Shown here in pieces: positions 1-8,017 of a stretch of 64,000 nt of DNA (its first letter is position 1; each line of letters opens with the position of its first letter). The stretch is from Mycobacterium asiaticum. Lineage in GTDB: Bacteria; Actinomycetota; Actinomycetes; Mycobacteriales; Mycobacteriaceae. The position numbers and the translations under genes are program-made. The notes below the pieces were generated by a model, which was given only the letters and a program-made list of their open reading frames with translations, did not search any database and had not been told where the DNA came from. The DNA is taken from NCBI RefSeq assembly GCF_001668675.1, contig NZ_LZKQ01000008.1, positions 1-64,000 on the forward strand. Direction: 5' to 3'.

Positions 1-58
1 CGAGCTGCCGGGAACCCCCCCCCCCCCCGGGGGGGGGGGGGGCTTACGCGTCTGCTCG
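1..58. repeat. C14-G14 palindrome and partial hairpin arm at window edge
   Basis: Bases 15-28 are fourteen C and bases 29-42 fourteen G, a perfect self-complementary block. It is followed by CTTACGCGTCTGCTCG (43-58), whose second half is the arm found in the long hairpins at 3560, 17853 and 42390. CGAGC at 1-5 can pair with GCTCG at 54-58, but the intervening left arm (6-14) does not match. It lies just past the dacB2 stop, so a terminator role is plausible. A homopolymer block of this kind may also be an assembly artefact. Confidence 0.6.
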
Positions 59-69
59 CGCAGGGAAAG

Positions 70-948
70 CTACAGCGAGCCGATGCTGGCTTGCGGACTG
101 AGCGCGAAGCCCCAGTCGAACAGGCTGGCGGCCTGGTCCCAGTAGGTCGGCCCGCCCTCTTTGACCAGCCCGTACATCATCGCGATCACCAGCCGGCGGC
201 CACCGCGCGCCGCCGCACCGACGAACGTCTTGCGGGCGGCGTTGGTGAAGCCCGTCTTGCCGCCGATCGCGCCGGGGTAGCGCTGCAGCAGCTCGTCCTG
301 GTTGGTGATCACCACGTCGCCGCCGTCACCGGGGCCGCCGGGAAACGTCGCCGAGGGCTTGGCTGTGATCGCCGCGAACACCGGGTTGGCCATCGCGGCA
401 CGGAAGATCACCGCGAGGTCATGGGCGGTCGATGCGCCCGGACCATCGGGCCCGTCCAGCCCGGACGGCGTCGACGCATGAGTGCTCGAAGCCCCCAGCG
501 AGGCTGCCTTGGCATTCATCTTGCCCACCGCGGCGCCCGGTCCACCCAGCATGTGCGCCAGAGTGTTGGCGGCGTCATTGCCCGAGACCAGCAACAGGCC
601 GTCGAGCAGTTCGCGCGCGGTGTAGCTGTGACCCGCCTTGACCCCGACGCAGTTGCATTCCACGTCGGTGTCGGCGGCGTCGGCGACCACCGTGGAGTCC
701 AGGCTCAACTCGTCCAGCACGACCAGCGCCAACAACACCTTGATCGTGCTCGCCGGGGGATGCACCGCGTACTGGTCGCGGCCCGCCAGCACCTGACCGC
801 TGTCGAGGTCGGCCACGATCCAGGTCTGCGCCGGACCGTCGGGAATCGGCATCGAACCAGCGGGCTGTACGTCGCTGTCGGCCGACGCGGTGGTGACACT
901 GGCGCAGATCGCCACCAGCGCAGCAGCGGCGGCCAAGAGCTTTCGCAT
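70..948 (-). CDS. dacB2: D-alanyl-D-alanine carboxypeptidase DacB2 (penicillin-binding protein, S11)
   Basis: A 292-residue exported DD-carboxypeptidase that trims the terminal D-Ala of peptidoglycan stem peptides outside the membrane. The N-terminus is a cleavable signal peptide (about residues 1-23, ending ASA). The three active-site motifs are present: STIK at 67-70 with the acylated serine, SGN at 122-124 and KTG at 231-233. The length matches M. tuberculosis DacB2 (about 291). It is divergent from the NTF2-like gene; a TACACT -10-like element (957-962, minus strand) sits 8 nt before the ATG, so the transcript may be leaderless or nearly so. Confidence 0.93.
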   Translation of the reverse strand: MRKLLAAAAALVAICASVTTASADSDVQPAGSMPIPDGPAQTWIVADLDSGQVLAGRDQYAVHPPASTIKVLLALVVLDELSLDSTVVADAADTDVECNCVGVKAGHSYTARELLDGLLLVSGNDAANTLAHMLGGPGAAVGKMNAKAASLGASSTHASTPSGLDGPDGPGASTAHDLAVIFRAAMANPVFAAITAKPSATFPGGPGDGGDVVITNQDELLQRYPGAIGGKTGFTNAARKTFVGAAARGGRRLVIAMMYGLVKEGGPTYWDQAASLFDWGFALSPQASIGSL

Positions 949-977
949 GGGCGCTGAGTGTAACGGTCCTGGCCGCG

Positions 978-1412
978 GTGTTGAATCGATGCATGTTGAG
1001 CCTGGCCGAAATTTCTGACCGCCTGGAGATCCAGCAGCTCCTGGTGGACTACTCCACCGCCATCGACTCGCGTCGCTTCGACGACCTGGACAACGTCTTC
1101 ACCCCGGACGCCTACATCGACTACACCGCCCTGGGCGGGATCGCCGGCGAATACCCCGAGGTCAAGAAGTGGTTGTCGGAGGTGCTGCCGAACTTCCCGG
1201 TGTACTCACACATGTTGGGCAACTTCTCGGTCCGCATCGATGGCGATACCGCGTCGTCGCGGGTCATCTGCTTTAACCCGATGGTGCTGGGCGGGGACAA
1301 GGAGCAGATCCTGTTCTGCGGGCTCTGGTACGACGACAAGTTCGTGCGCACCGAGCAGGGCTGGCGGATGACGCGGCGGGTGGAGACGAAGACGTTCCAG
1401 AAAGTGCTCTGA
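978..1412 (+). CDS. SnoaL/NTF2-like domain protein (Rv2910c homologue)
   Basis: A 144-residue single-domain protein of the NTF2-like cone fold (SnoaL-like), seen in the N-terminal helix EISDRLEIQQLLVDYSTAID, the FTPDAYIDY strand and the conserved C-terminal GWRMTRRVETK. Such proteins are often ring-modifying or dehydratase-type enzymes, but no substrate can be read here. The start is uncertain: GTG at 978 or ATG at 993 (MLSLAEISD), and no good Shine-Dalgarno site decides. It ends immediately before the rpsP promoter module, and its TGA (1410-1412) is part of that module. Confidence 0.85.
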   Translation: MLNRCMLSLAEISDRLEIQQLLVDYSTAIDSRRFDDLDNVFTPDAYIDYTALGGIAGEYPEVKKWLSEVLPNFPVYSHMLGNFSVRIDGDTASSRVICFNPMVLGGDKEQILFCGLWYDDKFVRTEQGWRMTRRVETKTFQKVL

Positions 1413-1448
1413 TTTCGTCCGCAGCACCCGGTTCTGGCACAATTGGCC
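1410..1448 (+). promoter_or_regulatory. rpsP operon promoter module (shared with rplS)
   Basis: TGATTT at 1410-1415, a 17-nt gap, then TCTGGCACAATTGGCC at 1433-1448. The same two blocks with exactly the same spacing occur before rplS at 4739-4777. GCACAAT looks like a -10 region (CACAAT, one change from TANNNT). The expected transcription start is near 1450, leaving a leader of about 120 nt before the rpsP ATG. Confidence 0.55.
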
Positions 1449-1568
1449 GCTGTCCGCCGCGCGATCAAGATCGTTCGGTGGTCACACACGCGAGGCGAAA
1501 CCGGACCCGGGCATCCCGCCCGTGTCGCTGAATTGCAGCGTGACACACACAGGAGAAGTCGCTTAACC

Positions 1569-2081
1569 ATGGCTGTCAAAATCAAGCTCACTCGGCTTGG
1601 CAAAATCCGCAATCCCCAGTACCGCATCGCTGTCGCTGACGCGCGCACCCGTCGCGACGGCCGTTCCATCGAGGTGATCGGCCGGTACCACCCGAAGGAA
1701 GAGCCGAGCCTGATCGAGATCAACTCCGAGCGCGCGCAGTACTGGCTGTCCGTGGGCGCCCAGCCCACCGAGCCGGTGCTGAAGCTGCTGAAGATCACCG
1801 GCGACTGGCAGAAGTTCAAGGGCCTGCCCGGCGCCGAGGGCCGGCTGAAGGTCAAGCCCGCCAAGCCCAGCAAGCTGGAGCTGTTCAACGCCGCGCTGGC
1901 CGAGGCCGAGGGCGGTCCGACCACCGAGGCCACCAAGCCGAAGAAGAAGTCCGCGCCGAAGAAGGCCGCCAAGAGCGAGGAAGCCGCGCCTGAGGCCGGA
2001 GCCGAGACCGGGGCGGAGAAGGCCGCGGCCGCCGCTGAGACCGAGCAGGGCGAGCAGTCCGCGCCGGCGACGGAAAGCTGA
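1569..2081 (+). CDS. rpsP: 30S ribosomal protein S16
   Basis: A 170-residue S16 with the family core [20 protein letters not shown] at residues 1-20, followed by a long Lys/Ala/Glu-rich tail (about residues 110-170) typical of actinobacterial S16 and rich in KKKSAPKKA-type segments. The ATG at 1569 is chosen because it begins at the conserved MAVKIKL and has AGGAGA 14 nt upstream. The longer in-frame start near 1443 would translate the promoter. It heads the rpsP-khpA-rimM-trmD operon, joining ribosome assembly and tRNA/rRNA maturation genes. Confidence 0.97.
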   Translation: MAVKIKLTRLGKIRNPQYRIAVADARTRRDGRSIEVIGRYHPKEEPSLIEINSERAQYWLSVGAQPTEPVLKLLKITGDWQKFKGLPGAEGRLKVKPAKPSKLELFNAALAEAEGGPTTEATKPKKKSAPKKAAKSEEAAPEAGAETGAEKAAAAAETEQGEQSAPATES

Positions 2082-2089
2082 CCAGCGCC

Positions 2090-2332
2090 GTGAGCACCGT
2101 CGTGGTCGACGCCGTCGAGCACCTGGTCCGCGGAATCGTCGACAACCCCGACGATGTGCGGGTCGACCTGGTGACCAGCCGTCGTGGCCGCACCGTCGAG
2201 GTCCACGTTCATCCCGATGACCTGGGCAAGGTGATCGGTCGCGGTGGTCGTACCGCGACCGCACTGCGCACCCTGGTCGCCGGCATCGGTGGCCGCGGTA
2301 TCCGCGTCGACGTGGTGGACACCGACCAGTAG
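2090..2332 (+). CDS. khpA: KH-domain RNA-binding protein KhpA (Rv2908c homologue)
   Basis: An 80-residue protein consisting of one KH domain, with the GXXG RNA-binding loop in [13 protein letters not shown] (about residues 44-56). KhpA normally pairs with KhpB/Jag to bind many RNAs; no KhpB gene is in the window. The GTG start is 8 nt after the rpsP stop and the stop is 8 nt before rimM, so it is co-transcribed with the ribosome maturation genes. Confidence 0.93.
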   Translation: MSTVVVDAVEHLVRGIVDNPDDVRVDLVTSRRGRTVEVHVHPDDLGKVIGRGGRTATALRTLVAGIGGRGIRVDVVDTDQ

Positions 2333-2340
2333 CGCAGCCG

Positions 2341-2862
2341 ATGGAGCTGATCGTCGGGCGCGTGGCGAAAGCCCACGGCATCACCGGCGAACTTGTGGTC
2401 GAGGTACGCACCGACGATCCCGATGTCCGGTTCGCGCCGGGCAGCACGCTGCGCGCCCGCAAGCCCCGCGACGGCGGCCCCGCACGTAGCTACGTGGTGG
2501 AAGCGGCGCGGCCGCACGGTGCCCGACTGCTGGTGCGGCTGGCGGGTGTGGCCGACCGAGATGCCGCCGACGCGTTGCGCGGCAGTCTGTTCATCATCGA
2601 TTCCGATGAACTGCCGCCGATCGACGAGCCTGACACCTACTACGACCACCAGTTGGAGGGCTTGCGGGTCGCGACGACCGCGGGTCAGGAGATCGGGGTG
2701 GTTGCCGAGGTGCTGCACACCGCCGGCGGCGAGTTGCTGTCGGTCAAGCGCGAAGGCGGGGAACTGCTGATCCCGTTCGTCAGCGCCATCGTCACGTCGG
2801 TGTCGCTGGACGACGGCACCCTTGAAATCGAACCACCCGACGGTCTGCTGGACCTGGGGTAA
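2341..2862 (+). CDS. rimM: 16S rRNA processing protein RimM
   Basis: A 173-residue RimM, the factor that binds S19 and helps 30S head maturation. The N-terminal barrel opens with [20 protein letters not shown], and the C-terminal PRC-barrel contains [11 protein letters not shown] and [10 protein letters not shown]. The length fits mycobacterial RimM (about 176). It is separated by two bases from trmD, the usual rpsP-rimM-trmD order. Confidence 0.96.
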   Translation: MELIVGRVAKAHGITGELVVEVRTDDPDVRFAPGSTLRARKPRDGGPARSYVVEAARPHGARLLVRLAGVADRDAADALRGSLFIIDSDELPPIDEPDTYYDHQLEGLRVATTAGQEIGVVAEVLHTAGGELLSVKREGGELLIPFVSAIVTSVSLDDGTLEIEPPDGLLDLG

Positions 2863-2864
2863 GC

Positions 2865-3551
2865 GTGCGCATCGACGTCATATCAATCTTCCCGGCCTAT
2901 CTTGACTCGCTGCGACAATCGTTGCCGGGCAAGGCGATCGCTTCCGGTCTGGTGGATCTGCAGGTGCACGATCTGCGGCGGTGGACCCACGATGTGCACC
3001 ACTCGGTGGACGATGCGCCCTACGGCGGCGGGCCCGGCATGGTGATGAGGGCGCCGGTATGGGGGGAAGCGCTGGACGAAATATGTTCGGCGGAGACCCT
3101 TTTGGTGGTGCCCAGCCCGGCCGGCGTGTTGTTCACCCAGGCCGCCGCCCAGCGCTGGAGCGGCGAGCGGCACCTGGTGTTCGCCTGCGGTCGCTACGAG
3201 GGCATCGATCAGCGGGTGGTCGAGGACTCGGCGCGCCGGATGCGGGTCGAAGAGGTGTCGATCGGCGACTATGTGCTGCCCGGCGGCGAGTCGGCGGCGC
3301 TGGTGATGATCGAGGCCGTGGTGCGGCTGTTGACCGGCGTCCTGGGCAATCCCGCGTCACTCCAAGAGGATTCGCATTCCCCGGCCTTGGACCGGCTGCT
3401 GGAGGGGCCGAGTTATACCCGGCCGGCCAGCTGGCGAGGGCTGGACGTGCCGGAGGTGTTGCTTTCCGGGGATCATGCCCGCATTGCGGCGTGGCGGCGT
3501 GAGGTGTCGCTGCAGCGGACTCGCGAACGGCGACCGGAACTGCTGGATTGA
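2865..3551 (+). CDS. trmD: tRNA (guanine-N1-)-methyltransferase TrmD
   Basis: A 228-residue SPOUT-family enzyme that makes m1G37 in tRNAs to prevent +1 frameshifting. The trefoil-knot AdoMet site is visible in [13 protein letters not shown] (about residues 104-116) and in the segment [19 protein letters not shown] (about 132-150). N-terminal [14 protein letters not shown] and [13 protein letters not shown] are family signatures. GTG start, two bases after rimM. It is last in the operon and is followed by a strong hairpin shared with convergent lppW. Confidence 0.97.
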   Translation: MRIDVISIFPAYLDSLRQSLPGKAIASGLVDLQVHDLRRWTHDVHHSVDDAPYGGGPGMVMRAPVWGEALDEICSAETLLVVPSPAGVLFTQAAAQRWSGERHLVFACGRYEGIDQRVVEDSARRMRVEEVSIGDYVLPGGESAALVMIEAVVRLLTGVLGNPASLQEDSHSPALDRLLEGPSYTRPASWRGLDVPEVLLSGDHARIAAWRREVSLQRTRERRPELLD

Positions 3552-3559
3552 TTGTGGTG

Positions 3560-3615
3560 AGCAGACGCTAAAGCACCCAAAATCCCTGATTTTGGGGCGC
3601 TTTAGCGTCTGCTCG
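3560..3615. terminator. Long bidirectional hairpin between trmD and lppW
   Basis: GAGCAGACGCTAAAGC (3560-3575) plus ACCCAAAATC pairs with GATTTTGGGG plus GCTTTAGCGTCTGCTC, ending at 3615. The stem is about 26 bp with one bulge and a 3-nt loop. Its position between two convergent genes and its symmetry suggest it terminates both. The outer arm matches hairpins elsewhere in the window. Confidence 0.8.
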
Positions 3616-3632
3616 CGGGGAAAACGGGACGC

Positions 3633-4586
3633 TCAGATGCGGCCGTTGGGAAATATTGTCTTGACGGCTTGGGTGATCGTCTCGCGCGCGGTGGCGTCGT
3701 CGGAGGGCTGCAGGGATTCGATGACCATGATGTAGCGGCGGTCGGCGCCGATGATCCCGGTGGACAGGTGCATCCAGTCAGCACCGACGCAGCACATCCA
3801 ACCTTGTTTGACGGCAACGGGTTCGGCGTACAGACCGTCCGGAATGCCGAACCGCTGCGGGTAACCGTCGACTCCCGTCGGGGTGGACCGGGCCAGGTCG
3901 TTGACGATGAGCCGGGCCCGATCGGGCGGCAGCCCGCCGGAGCCGTCGAGCAGCCGTTCGTAGTAGCGAATCAGGTCCTGCGCCGAGCTGATCGTGTTCC
4001 ACCAGCGGCCGTCGCTGGGCGGCGTGGTCGAGGTGAGTCCGTAGCGGCTGGCCACCTGCGTGATGATGGCGTCGCCGCCGTCCTGGCCCCAGAACCGCTC
4101 GGCGGCGCCGTCGTCGGAGGACTGCAGCATCAGGTCCAGCGCCTGGTGATCGTCGGGGGACAGCGTCACGCGGCCGTCGGATTCCTGCAGCAGCAGGTCG
4201 TCGGCGATGAAAAGTTTTGCCACCGATGCGGTGGCGATGATCTGGCTGTTGCCGTTGGACACCAGCTGGTGGGTGGCGCGGTCGAAGATGGCCACTGCCA
4301 GGGTCGCGCCACTGGCAGCGGCCTGATCGGTGGCCTGCTGGATCCGCGCCTGCACGCCGGTGAGCCCGCCCAGGCCGATGGTCGGCAGCGCCATCGGCGC
4401 CACGGTCGGGGTGATGGCCCGCAATAGCAGCTCAACCAGCTGCTGCTGCGGCTGCGGGTCGGGCTGGGACGTCGCCTGACCGGTCGAGGTGAACGCCTTC
4501 GCATGGACCGTCGCCTCACAGCCGGCAACCACCACCAGAGCCGCCGCGGCGACGGCGGTCAGCATGGTCAGCGGCCGGGCTCGCAT
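3633..4586 (-). CDS. lppW: Beta-lactamase-fold lipoprotein LppW
   Basis: A 317-residue predicted lipoprotein: signal peptide with a lipobox (VVAGC, modified Cys 23), then a serine beta-lactamase/DD-peptidase-like domain. SVAK (121-124) is an SxxK motif and QSSDDGA could supply the SxN-like residue; no clear KTG box is seen (VAVKQGW is the best candidate), so enzymatic activity is unproven. The ATG at 4586 is chosen over an upstream start because AAGGAG lies just before it and MRARPLT matches the mycobacterial family start. It is convergent with trmD. Confidence 0.9.
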   Translation of the reverse strand: MRARPLTMLTAVAAAALVVVAGCEATVHAKAFTSTGQATSQPDPQPQQQLVELLLRAITPTVAPMALPTIGLGGLTGVQARIQQATDQAAASGATLAVAIFDRATHQLVSNGNSQIIATASVAKLFIADDLLLQESDGRVTLSPDDHQALDLMLQSSDDGAAERFWGQDGGDAIITQVASRYGLTSTTPPSDGRWWNTISSAQDLIRYYERLLDGSGGLPPDRARLIVNDLARSTPTGVDGYPQRFGIPDGLYAEPVAVKQGWMCCVGADWMHLSTGIIGADRRYIMVIESLQPSDDATARETITQAVKTIFPNGRI

Positions 4587-4922
4587 TGCACTCCTTCGGC
4601 GTTGTGAAGCGTTCAGCAACGTGAAGCTGGGCCGGGATTTTGGGTATCTCGATGGGTTCGGATCTGCGCGGTTCAGCCCCAGTCATATGTACCATTTGCA
4701 GCGGGTTTACGCCGGGCGCGAATCACGACAGTTTCCTGTGATTTTCACTGCATGCACCGCATCTGGCACAATTGGCCAGTTGTCTCCAGCGGTTGCCGGC
4801 GGGCCAGGTGCCTACCGCCTGCTGCGAGGTACACCCAGAAGCCCTAACCATCGGCTTGGTGACCGTTGCACGCCCGCGTGCGGCCGTTGACCAAGCCGCG
4901 ACCCCGAGGAAGTGTCTTTCCA
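4587..4922. promoter_or_regulatory. Divergent lppW-rplS intergenic region with rplS promoter module
   Basis: A 336-bp gap without a convincing gene. It carries TGATTT at 4739-4744 and TCTGGCACAATTGGCC at 4762-4777, a spaced copy of the rpsP promoter module, giving an rplS leader of roughly 140 nt. The direct repeat-like CAGTTTCCTGTGATTTTCACTG just upstream could hold regulator contacts, but nothing can be named. Apparent reading frames here are overlaps with neighbours. Confidence 0.5.
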
Positions 4923-5264
4923 ATGAACAGGCTGGACTTCGTCGACCAGGCGTCGCTGCGCGACGACATCCCTGCCTTCGGCCCAGGCGACACCATCAAC
5001 GTGCACGTGAAGGTTATCGAGGGCGCCAAGGAGCGTATCCAGGTCTTCAAGGGCGTGGTGATCCGGCGGCAGGGCGGTGGCATCCGCGAGACCTTCACGG
5101 TGCGCAAGGAGAGCTACGGCGTCGGCGTAGAGCGGACCTTCCCGGTGCATTCGCCGAACATCGACCACATCGAGGTGGTGACTCGTGGCGACGTCCGTCG
5201 CGCCAAGTTGTACTACCTGCGTGAACTCCGCGGCAAGAAGGCCAAGATCAAGGAGAAGCGCTGA
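4923..5264 (+). CDS. rplS: 50S ribosomal protein L19
   Basis: A 113-residue L19, which sits at the 30S-50S interface. The family segment [20 protein letters not shown] is at about residues 19-38, and [17 protein letters not shown] is near residue 80. It ends in the basic tail KKAKIKEKR. The ATG at 4923 gives the exact length of M. tuberculosis L19. It is followed by lepB. Confidence 0.97.
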   Translation: MNRLDFVDQASLRDDIPAFGPGDTINVHVKVIEGAKERIQVFKGVVIRRQGGGIRETFTVRKESYGVGVERTFPVHSPNIDHIEVVTRGDVRRAKLYYLRELRGKKAKIKEKR

Positions 5265-5309
5265 CCTTGGTGGGGTCCCGGCGTCTGCAGCCGCACACCT
5301 AGTGCTGGC

Positions 5310-5315
5310 TACGCT
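5310..5315 (+). promoter_or_regulatory. -10 element for leaderless lepB transcript
   Basis: TACGCT (TANNNT) lies 6 nt before the lepB GTG at 5322. In mycobacteria this spacing places the transcription start on the G of the start codon. Confidence 0.5.
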
Positions 5316-5321
5316 GATCTC

Positions 5322-6128
5322 GTGACTGGAACCGAGGACTCTCCTCCGGAGGATTCCCCGTCGGCCGCTGATCCTGGATCCGAGCCCGAATCGGACTCCA
5401 AGACCGACGACTCGAACCCCAAGAAGCGCTCGACGCTGCGCGAACTGACGTGGCTCGCCATCGTCGCGATCGCCATCTACTACTTCGTGCTGACCTTCGT
5501 CGCGCGTCCGTACCTGATTCCGTCGGAGTCGATGGAACCCACACTGCACGGGTGCGCGACCTGCGTCGGGGACCGGATCATGGTCGACAAGATCACCTAC
5601 CGCTTCAGCTCGCCGCAGCCCGGCGACGTCATCGTGTTCAAGGGCCCGCCGTCCTGGAACGTCGGGTACAAGTCGATCCGCTCGTCCAACACTGCCCTGC
5701 GCTGGGTGCAGAACGCGTTGTCGTTCATCGGCTTCGTGCCGCCCGACGAGAACGACCTGGTCAAGCGGGTGATCGCGGTCGGTGGGCAGACGGTGCAGTG
5801 CCGGGCCGACACGGGCCTGACGGTCAACGGCAAGCCGCTCAAAGAGCCTTATCTGGACGCGAACACCATGATGGCCGACCCGTCGGTGTATCCGTGCCTG
5901 GGCAGCGAGTTCGGACCGGTCACCGTCCCGCCGGGACGGCTGTGGGTGATGGGCGACAACCGGACCCATTCGGCGGATTCCCGCGCGCACTGCCCGATGT
6001 TGTGCACCGGTGATCCGATGGCGGGGACGGTGCCCGTGGCCAACGTGATCGGCAAGGCCAGGTTCATCGTGTGGCCGCCGTCGCGGTGGGGTGGCGTAGG
6101 TTCGGTGAACCCTCAGCAGGCGCAATAA
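5322..6128 (+). CDS. lepB: Signal peptidase I
   Basis: A 268-residue type I signal peptidase that cleaves Sec/Tat signal peptides on the outer face of the membrane. An acidic cytoplasmic N-terminus precedes one transmembrane segment (about 42-61). The catalytic serine is S70 in PSESMEPT and the general base lysine is K148 in [11 protein letters not shown]. The box [11 protein letters not shown] is the conserved SPase E-type box. M. tuberculosis LepB is somewhat longer in its N-terminal tail. The GTG start agrees with a leaderless -10 six bases upstream. Confidence 0.96.
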   Translation: MTGTEDSPPEDSPSAADPGSEPESDSKTDDSNPKKRSTLRELTWLAIVAIAIYYFVLTFVARPYLIPSESMEPTLHGCATCVGDRIMVDKITYRFSSPQPGDVIVFKGPPSWNVGYKSIRSSNTALRWVQNALSFIGFVPPDENDLVKRVIAVGGQTVQCRADTGLTVNGKPLKEPYLDANTMMADPSVYPCLGSEFGPVTVPPGRLWVMGDNRTHSADSRAHCPMLCTGDPMAGTVPVANVIGKARFIVWPPSRWGGVGSVNPQQAQ

Positions 6129-6130
6129 TT

Positions 6131-6850
6131 ATGGCCACCACTTGGCCGCCCCGGACGGTAATCCGGAAGTCTTCGGGATTACGCACTTTGGAGTCCGCGC
6201 TGCACCGCAGCGGGCTGGGGCCGGTCGCCGGAGTCGACGAGGTGGGTCGTGGAGCGTGCGCGGGCCCGCTGGTGGTCGCGGCCTGCGTCCTCGGCCCGAA
6301 TCGCTTGGAAAGCCTTGCTGCGCTTGATGATTCGAAGAAACTGACGGAGAAGGTGCGGGAGAAGCTGTTCCCGTTGATCTGCCGGTATGCGGTGGCCTAT
6401 CACGTGGTGTTCATCCCGTCGACCGAGGTGGACCGGCGGGGCGTGCACGTGGCCAACATCGAAGGGATGCGACGTGCGGTGGCCGGCTTGTCGGTGCGGC
6501 CCGGCTACGTGCTGAGCGACGGTTTCCGGGTGCCCGGGCTGGCCGTACCGTCACTGCCGGTGATCGGTGGTGATGCGGCCGCGGCCTGCATCGCCGCTGC
6601 CAGTGTGCTGGCCAAGGTGAGCAGGGACCGGTTCATGGTCGCCTTGGACGCCAAGCACCCCGGGTACGGTTTCGCCGAGCACAAGGGCTACAGCACCCCC
6701 GCGCACGGCCGGGCTCTGGCCAGCCTGGGGCCGTGCCCCGAGCACCGCTATTCGTTCATCAACGTCCGGCGGGTGGCCACGGGATCCACCGTCCGGACCG
6801 TGGCCGAGTGCCTGCCCGACCCTCCGGGCGAGCACGGGTCGTACCAGTGA
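6131..6850 (+). CDS. rnhB: Ribonuclease HII
   Basis: A 239-residue RNase HII, which removes ribonucleotides and RNA primers from DNA. The metal-binding signature [19 protein letters not shown] and the DDSKKL motif are present, with further acidic residues in LSDGF and the C-terminal segment HKGYSTPAH. The ATG is 2 nt after the lepB stop, so the pair is likely co-transcribed. It is shorter at the C-terminus than M. tuberculosis RnhB (264). Confidence 0.95.
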   Translation: MATTWPPRTVIRKSSGLRTLESALHRSGLGPVAGVDEVGRGACAGPLVVAACVLGPNRLESLAALDDSKKLTEKVREKLFPLICRYAVAYHVVFIPSTEVDRRGVHVANIEGMRRAVAGLSVRPGYVLSDGFRVPGLAVPSLPVIGGDAAAACIAAASVLAKVSRDRFMVALDAKHPGYGFAEHKGYSTPAHGRALASLGPCPEHRYSFINVRRVATGSTVRTVAECLPDPPGEHGSYQ

Positions 6851-6893
6851 GGAAAGATGGGGCATCAGCTCCGGGAGAAGGACGTCTGAACAG

Positions 6894-7199
6894 ATGAGCG
6901 CAGAAGATCTCGAAAAGTATGAAACCGAGATGGAGCTCTCGCTGTACCGCGAATACAAGGACATCGTCGGGCAGTTCAGCTACGTCGTGGAAACCGAGCG
7001 CCGCTTCTACCTGGCCAACAGCGTGGAAATGGTGCCGCGCAACGCCGACGGCGAGGTCTACTTTGAGCTGCGGCTGGCCGACGCGTGGGTGTGGGACATG
7101 TACCGTCCGGCTCGCTTCGTCAAGCAGGTGCGGGTCGTGACGTTCAAGGACGTCAACATCGAAGAGGTCGAAAAGCCCGAGCTGCGGCTGCCGGAGTAG
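6894..7199 (+). CDS. DUF2469 family protein (Rv2901c homologue)
   Basis: A 101-residue soluble, acidic protein with the conserved start MSAEDLEKYETEMELSLYRE and the core VVETERRFYLANSVEMVPR. The family is highly conserved in Actinobacteria and its role is not established. GGGAGAAGG lies upstream as ribosome-binding site. It is last in the rplS-lepB-rnhB group and ends six bases from the convergent GAF-ANTAR gene. Confidence 0.92.
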   Translation: MSAEDLEKYETEMELSLYREYKDIVGQFSYVVETERRFYLANSVEMVPRNADGEVYFELRLADAWVWDMYRPARFVKQVRVVTFKDVNIEEVEKPELRLPE

Positions 7200-7205
7200 G
7201 CCGCG

Positions 7206-7955
7206 CTAGACGTTCTCGTCGGCCGGCAGGTTGCCGCGGGCGTCGATGACCCGCCGCGCGACGTCGGCAAGCTTGATGTTCAGGCTCTGCGAATGCCGCC
7301 GCAACAGATCGAACGCGTCGTCTTCGCCCAGGCCGTGCAGCATCATCAGCATGCCGACCGCCTTGCCGATCTCGCGGTTGCTCAACAGACCTCGTCGCAG
7401 GCTGGACGCGTCCTCCCCGTGGGCGATCGCGTTGATCGCCACGCTGGCGAACGCCGCTAGCACCGCCGCCCGCCCCGCGGACTCGGAATTGAACGTGTTG
7501 GGCGATTCGCTGAACAGATTGAGGGCGGCGCCCTTGCGTTTGTCGATCAACAGCCGGAAACCCATGGCGCCGCGGATCGGTGTCTCTTCGATCAGGCGGG
7601 CCGCGAAGTGCGGCCACTGGGTGGGTTTGGTCAGGTCCGGCTCGATCTGCGGAGTCTCCTCCTCGATGGCGTCGATGCAGGGTCCGTCGCCGGCCCGCCG
7701 CTCCAAGTCATCGACCTGATGCGCCAACCTGGAGCTGGCACCCACCGTGACGTACCGGTCATTGCGCTTCACCAGCAGACTCGCATGGTCACAACCGGGC
7801 ACGACCAAGGTGGCCGCGACGCAGATCGCGGCATACATCTGGGTCGCGTCTGAGCCCTGGTAGATGATCTCGGCCAGCGCAGCGAACACTGTCGCTGGGT
7901 CTGCGGTCAGGGCACTGGGTGCCGAGCCGGACCCGGTGTCGGGCTCGTTGGCCAC
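7206..7955 (-). CDS. GAF-ANTAR transcription antitermination regulator
   Basis: A 249-residue protein with an N-terminal GAF sensor domain (about 20-165) and a C-terminal ANTAR RNA-binding domain (about 185-240: SNREIGKAVGMLMMLHGL, then DAFDLLRRHSQ). ANTAR proteins bind paired hairpins in nascent RNA to prevent termination; GAF domains usually sense small ligands or redox state. The GTG start at 7955 has GGAGGT nearby. H37Rv has fdhF at this place, so this gene and its two neighbours form an accessory block. The target RNA is unknown. Confidence 0.9.
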   Translation of the reverse strand: MANEPDTGSGSAPSALTADPATVFAALAEIIYQGSDATQMYAAICVAATLVVPGCDHASLLVKRNDRYVTVGASSRLAHQVDDLERRAGDGPCIDAIEEETPQIEPDLTKPTQWPHFAARLIEETPIRGAMGFRLLIDKRKGAALNLFSESPNTFNSESAGRAAVLAAFASVAINAIAHGEDASSLRRGLLSNREIGKAVGMLMMLHGLGEDDAFDLLRRHSQSLNIKLADVARRVIDARGNLPADENV

Positions 7956-7993
7956 GTCTCTACCTCCCTCGGGTGCTGCGTTCCGATGGCCGT

Positions 7994-7999
7994 AGATTA
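7994..7999 (-). promoter_or_regulatory. -10 element for the GAF-ANTAR gene
   Basis: Read on the minus strand this is TAATCT (TANNNT). It lies about 40 nt before the GTG, between this gene and the upstream acyltransferase stop, and would give a leader of about 30 nt that includes the Shine-Dalgarno site. Confidence 0.4.
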
Positions 8000-8017
8000 G
8001 CTGGGCCGCCGTTCCCC

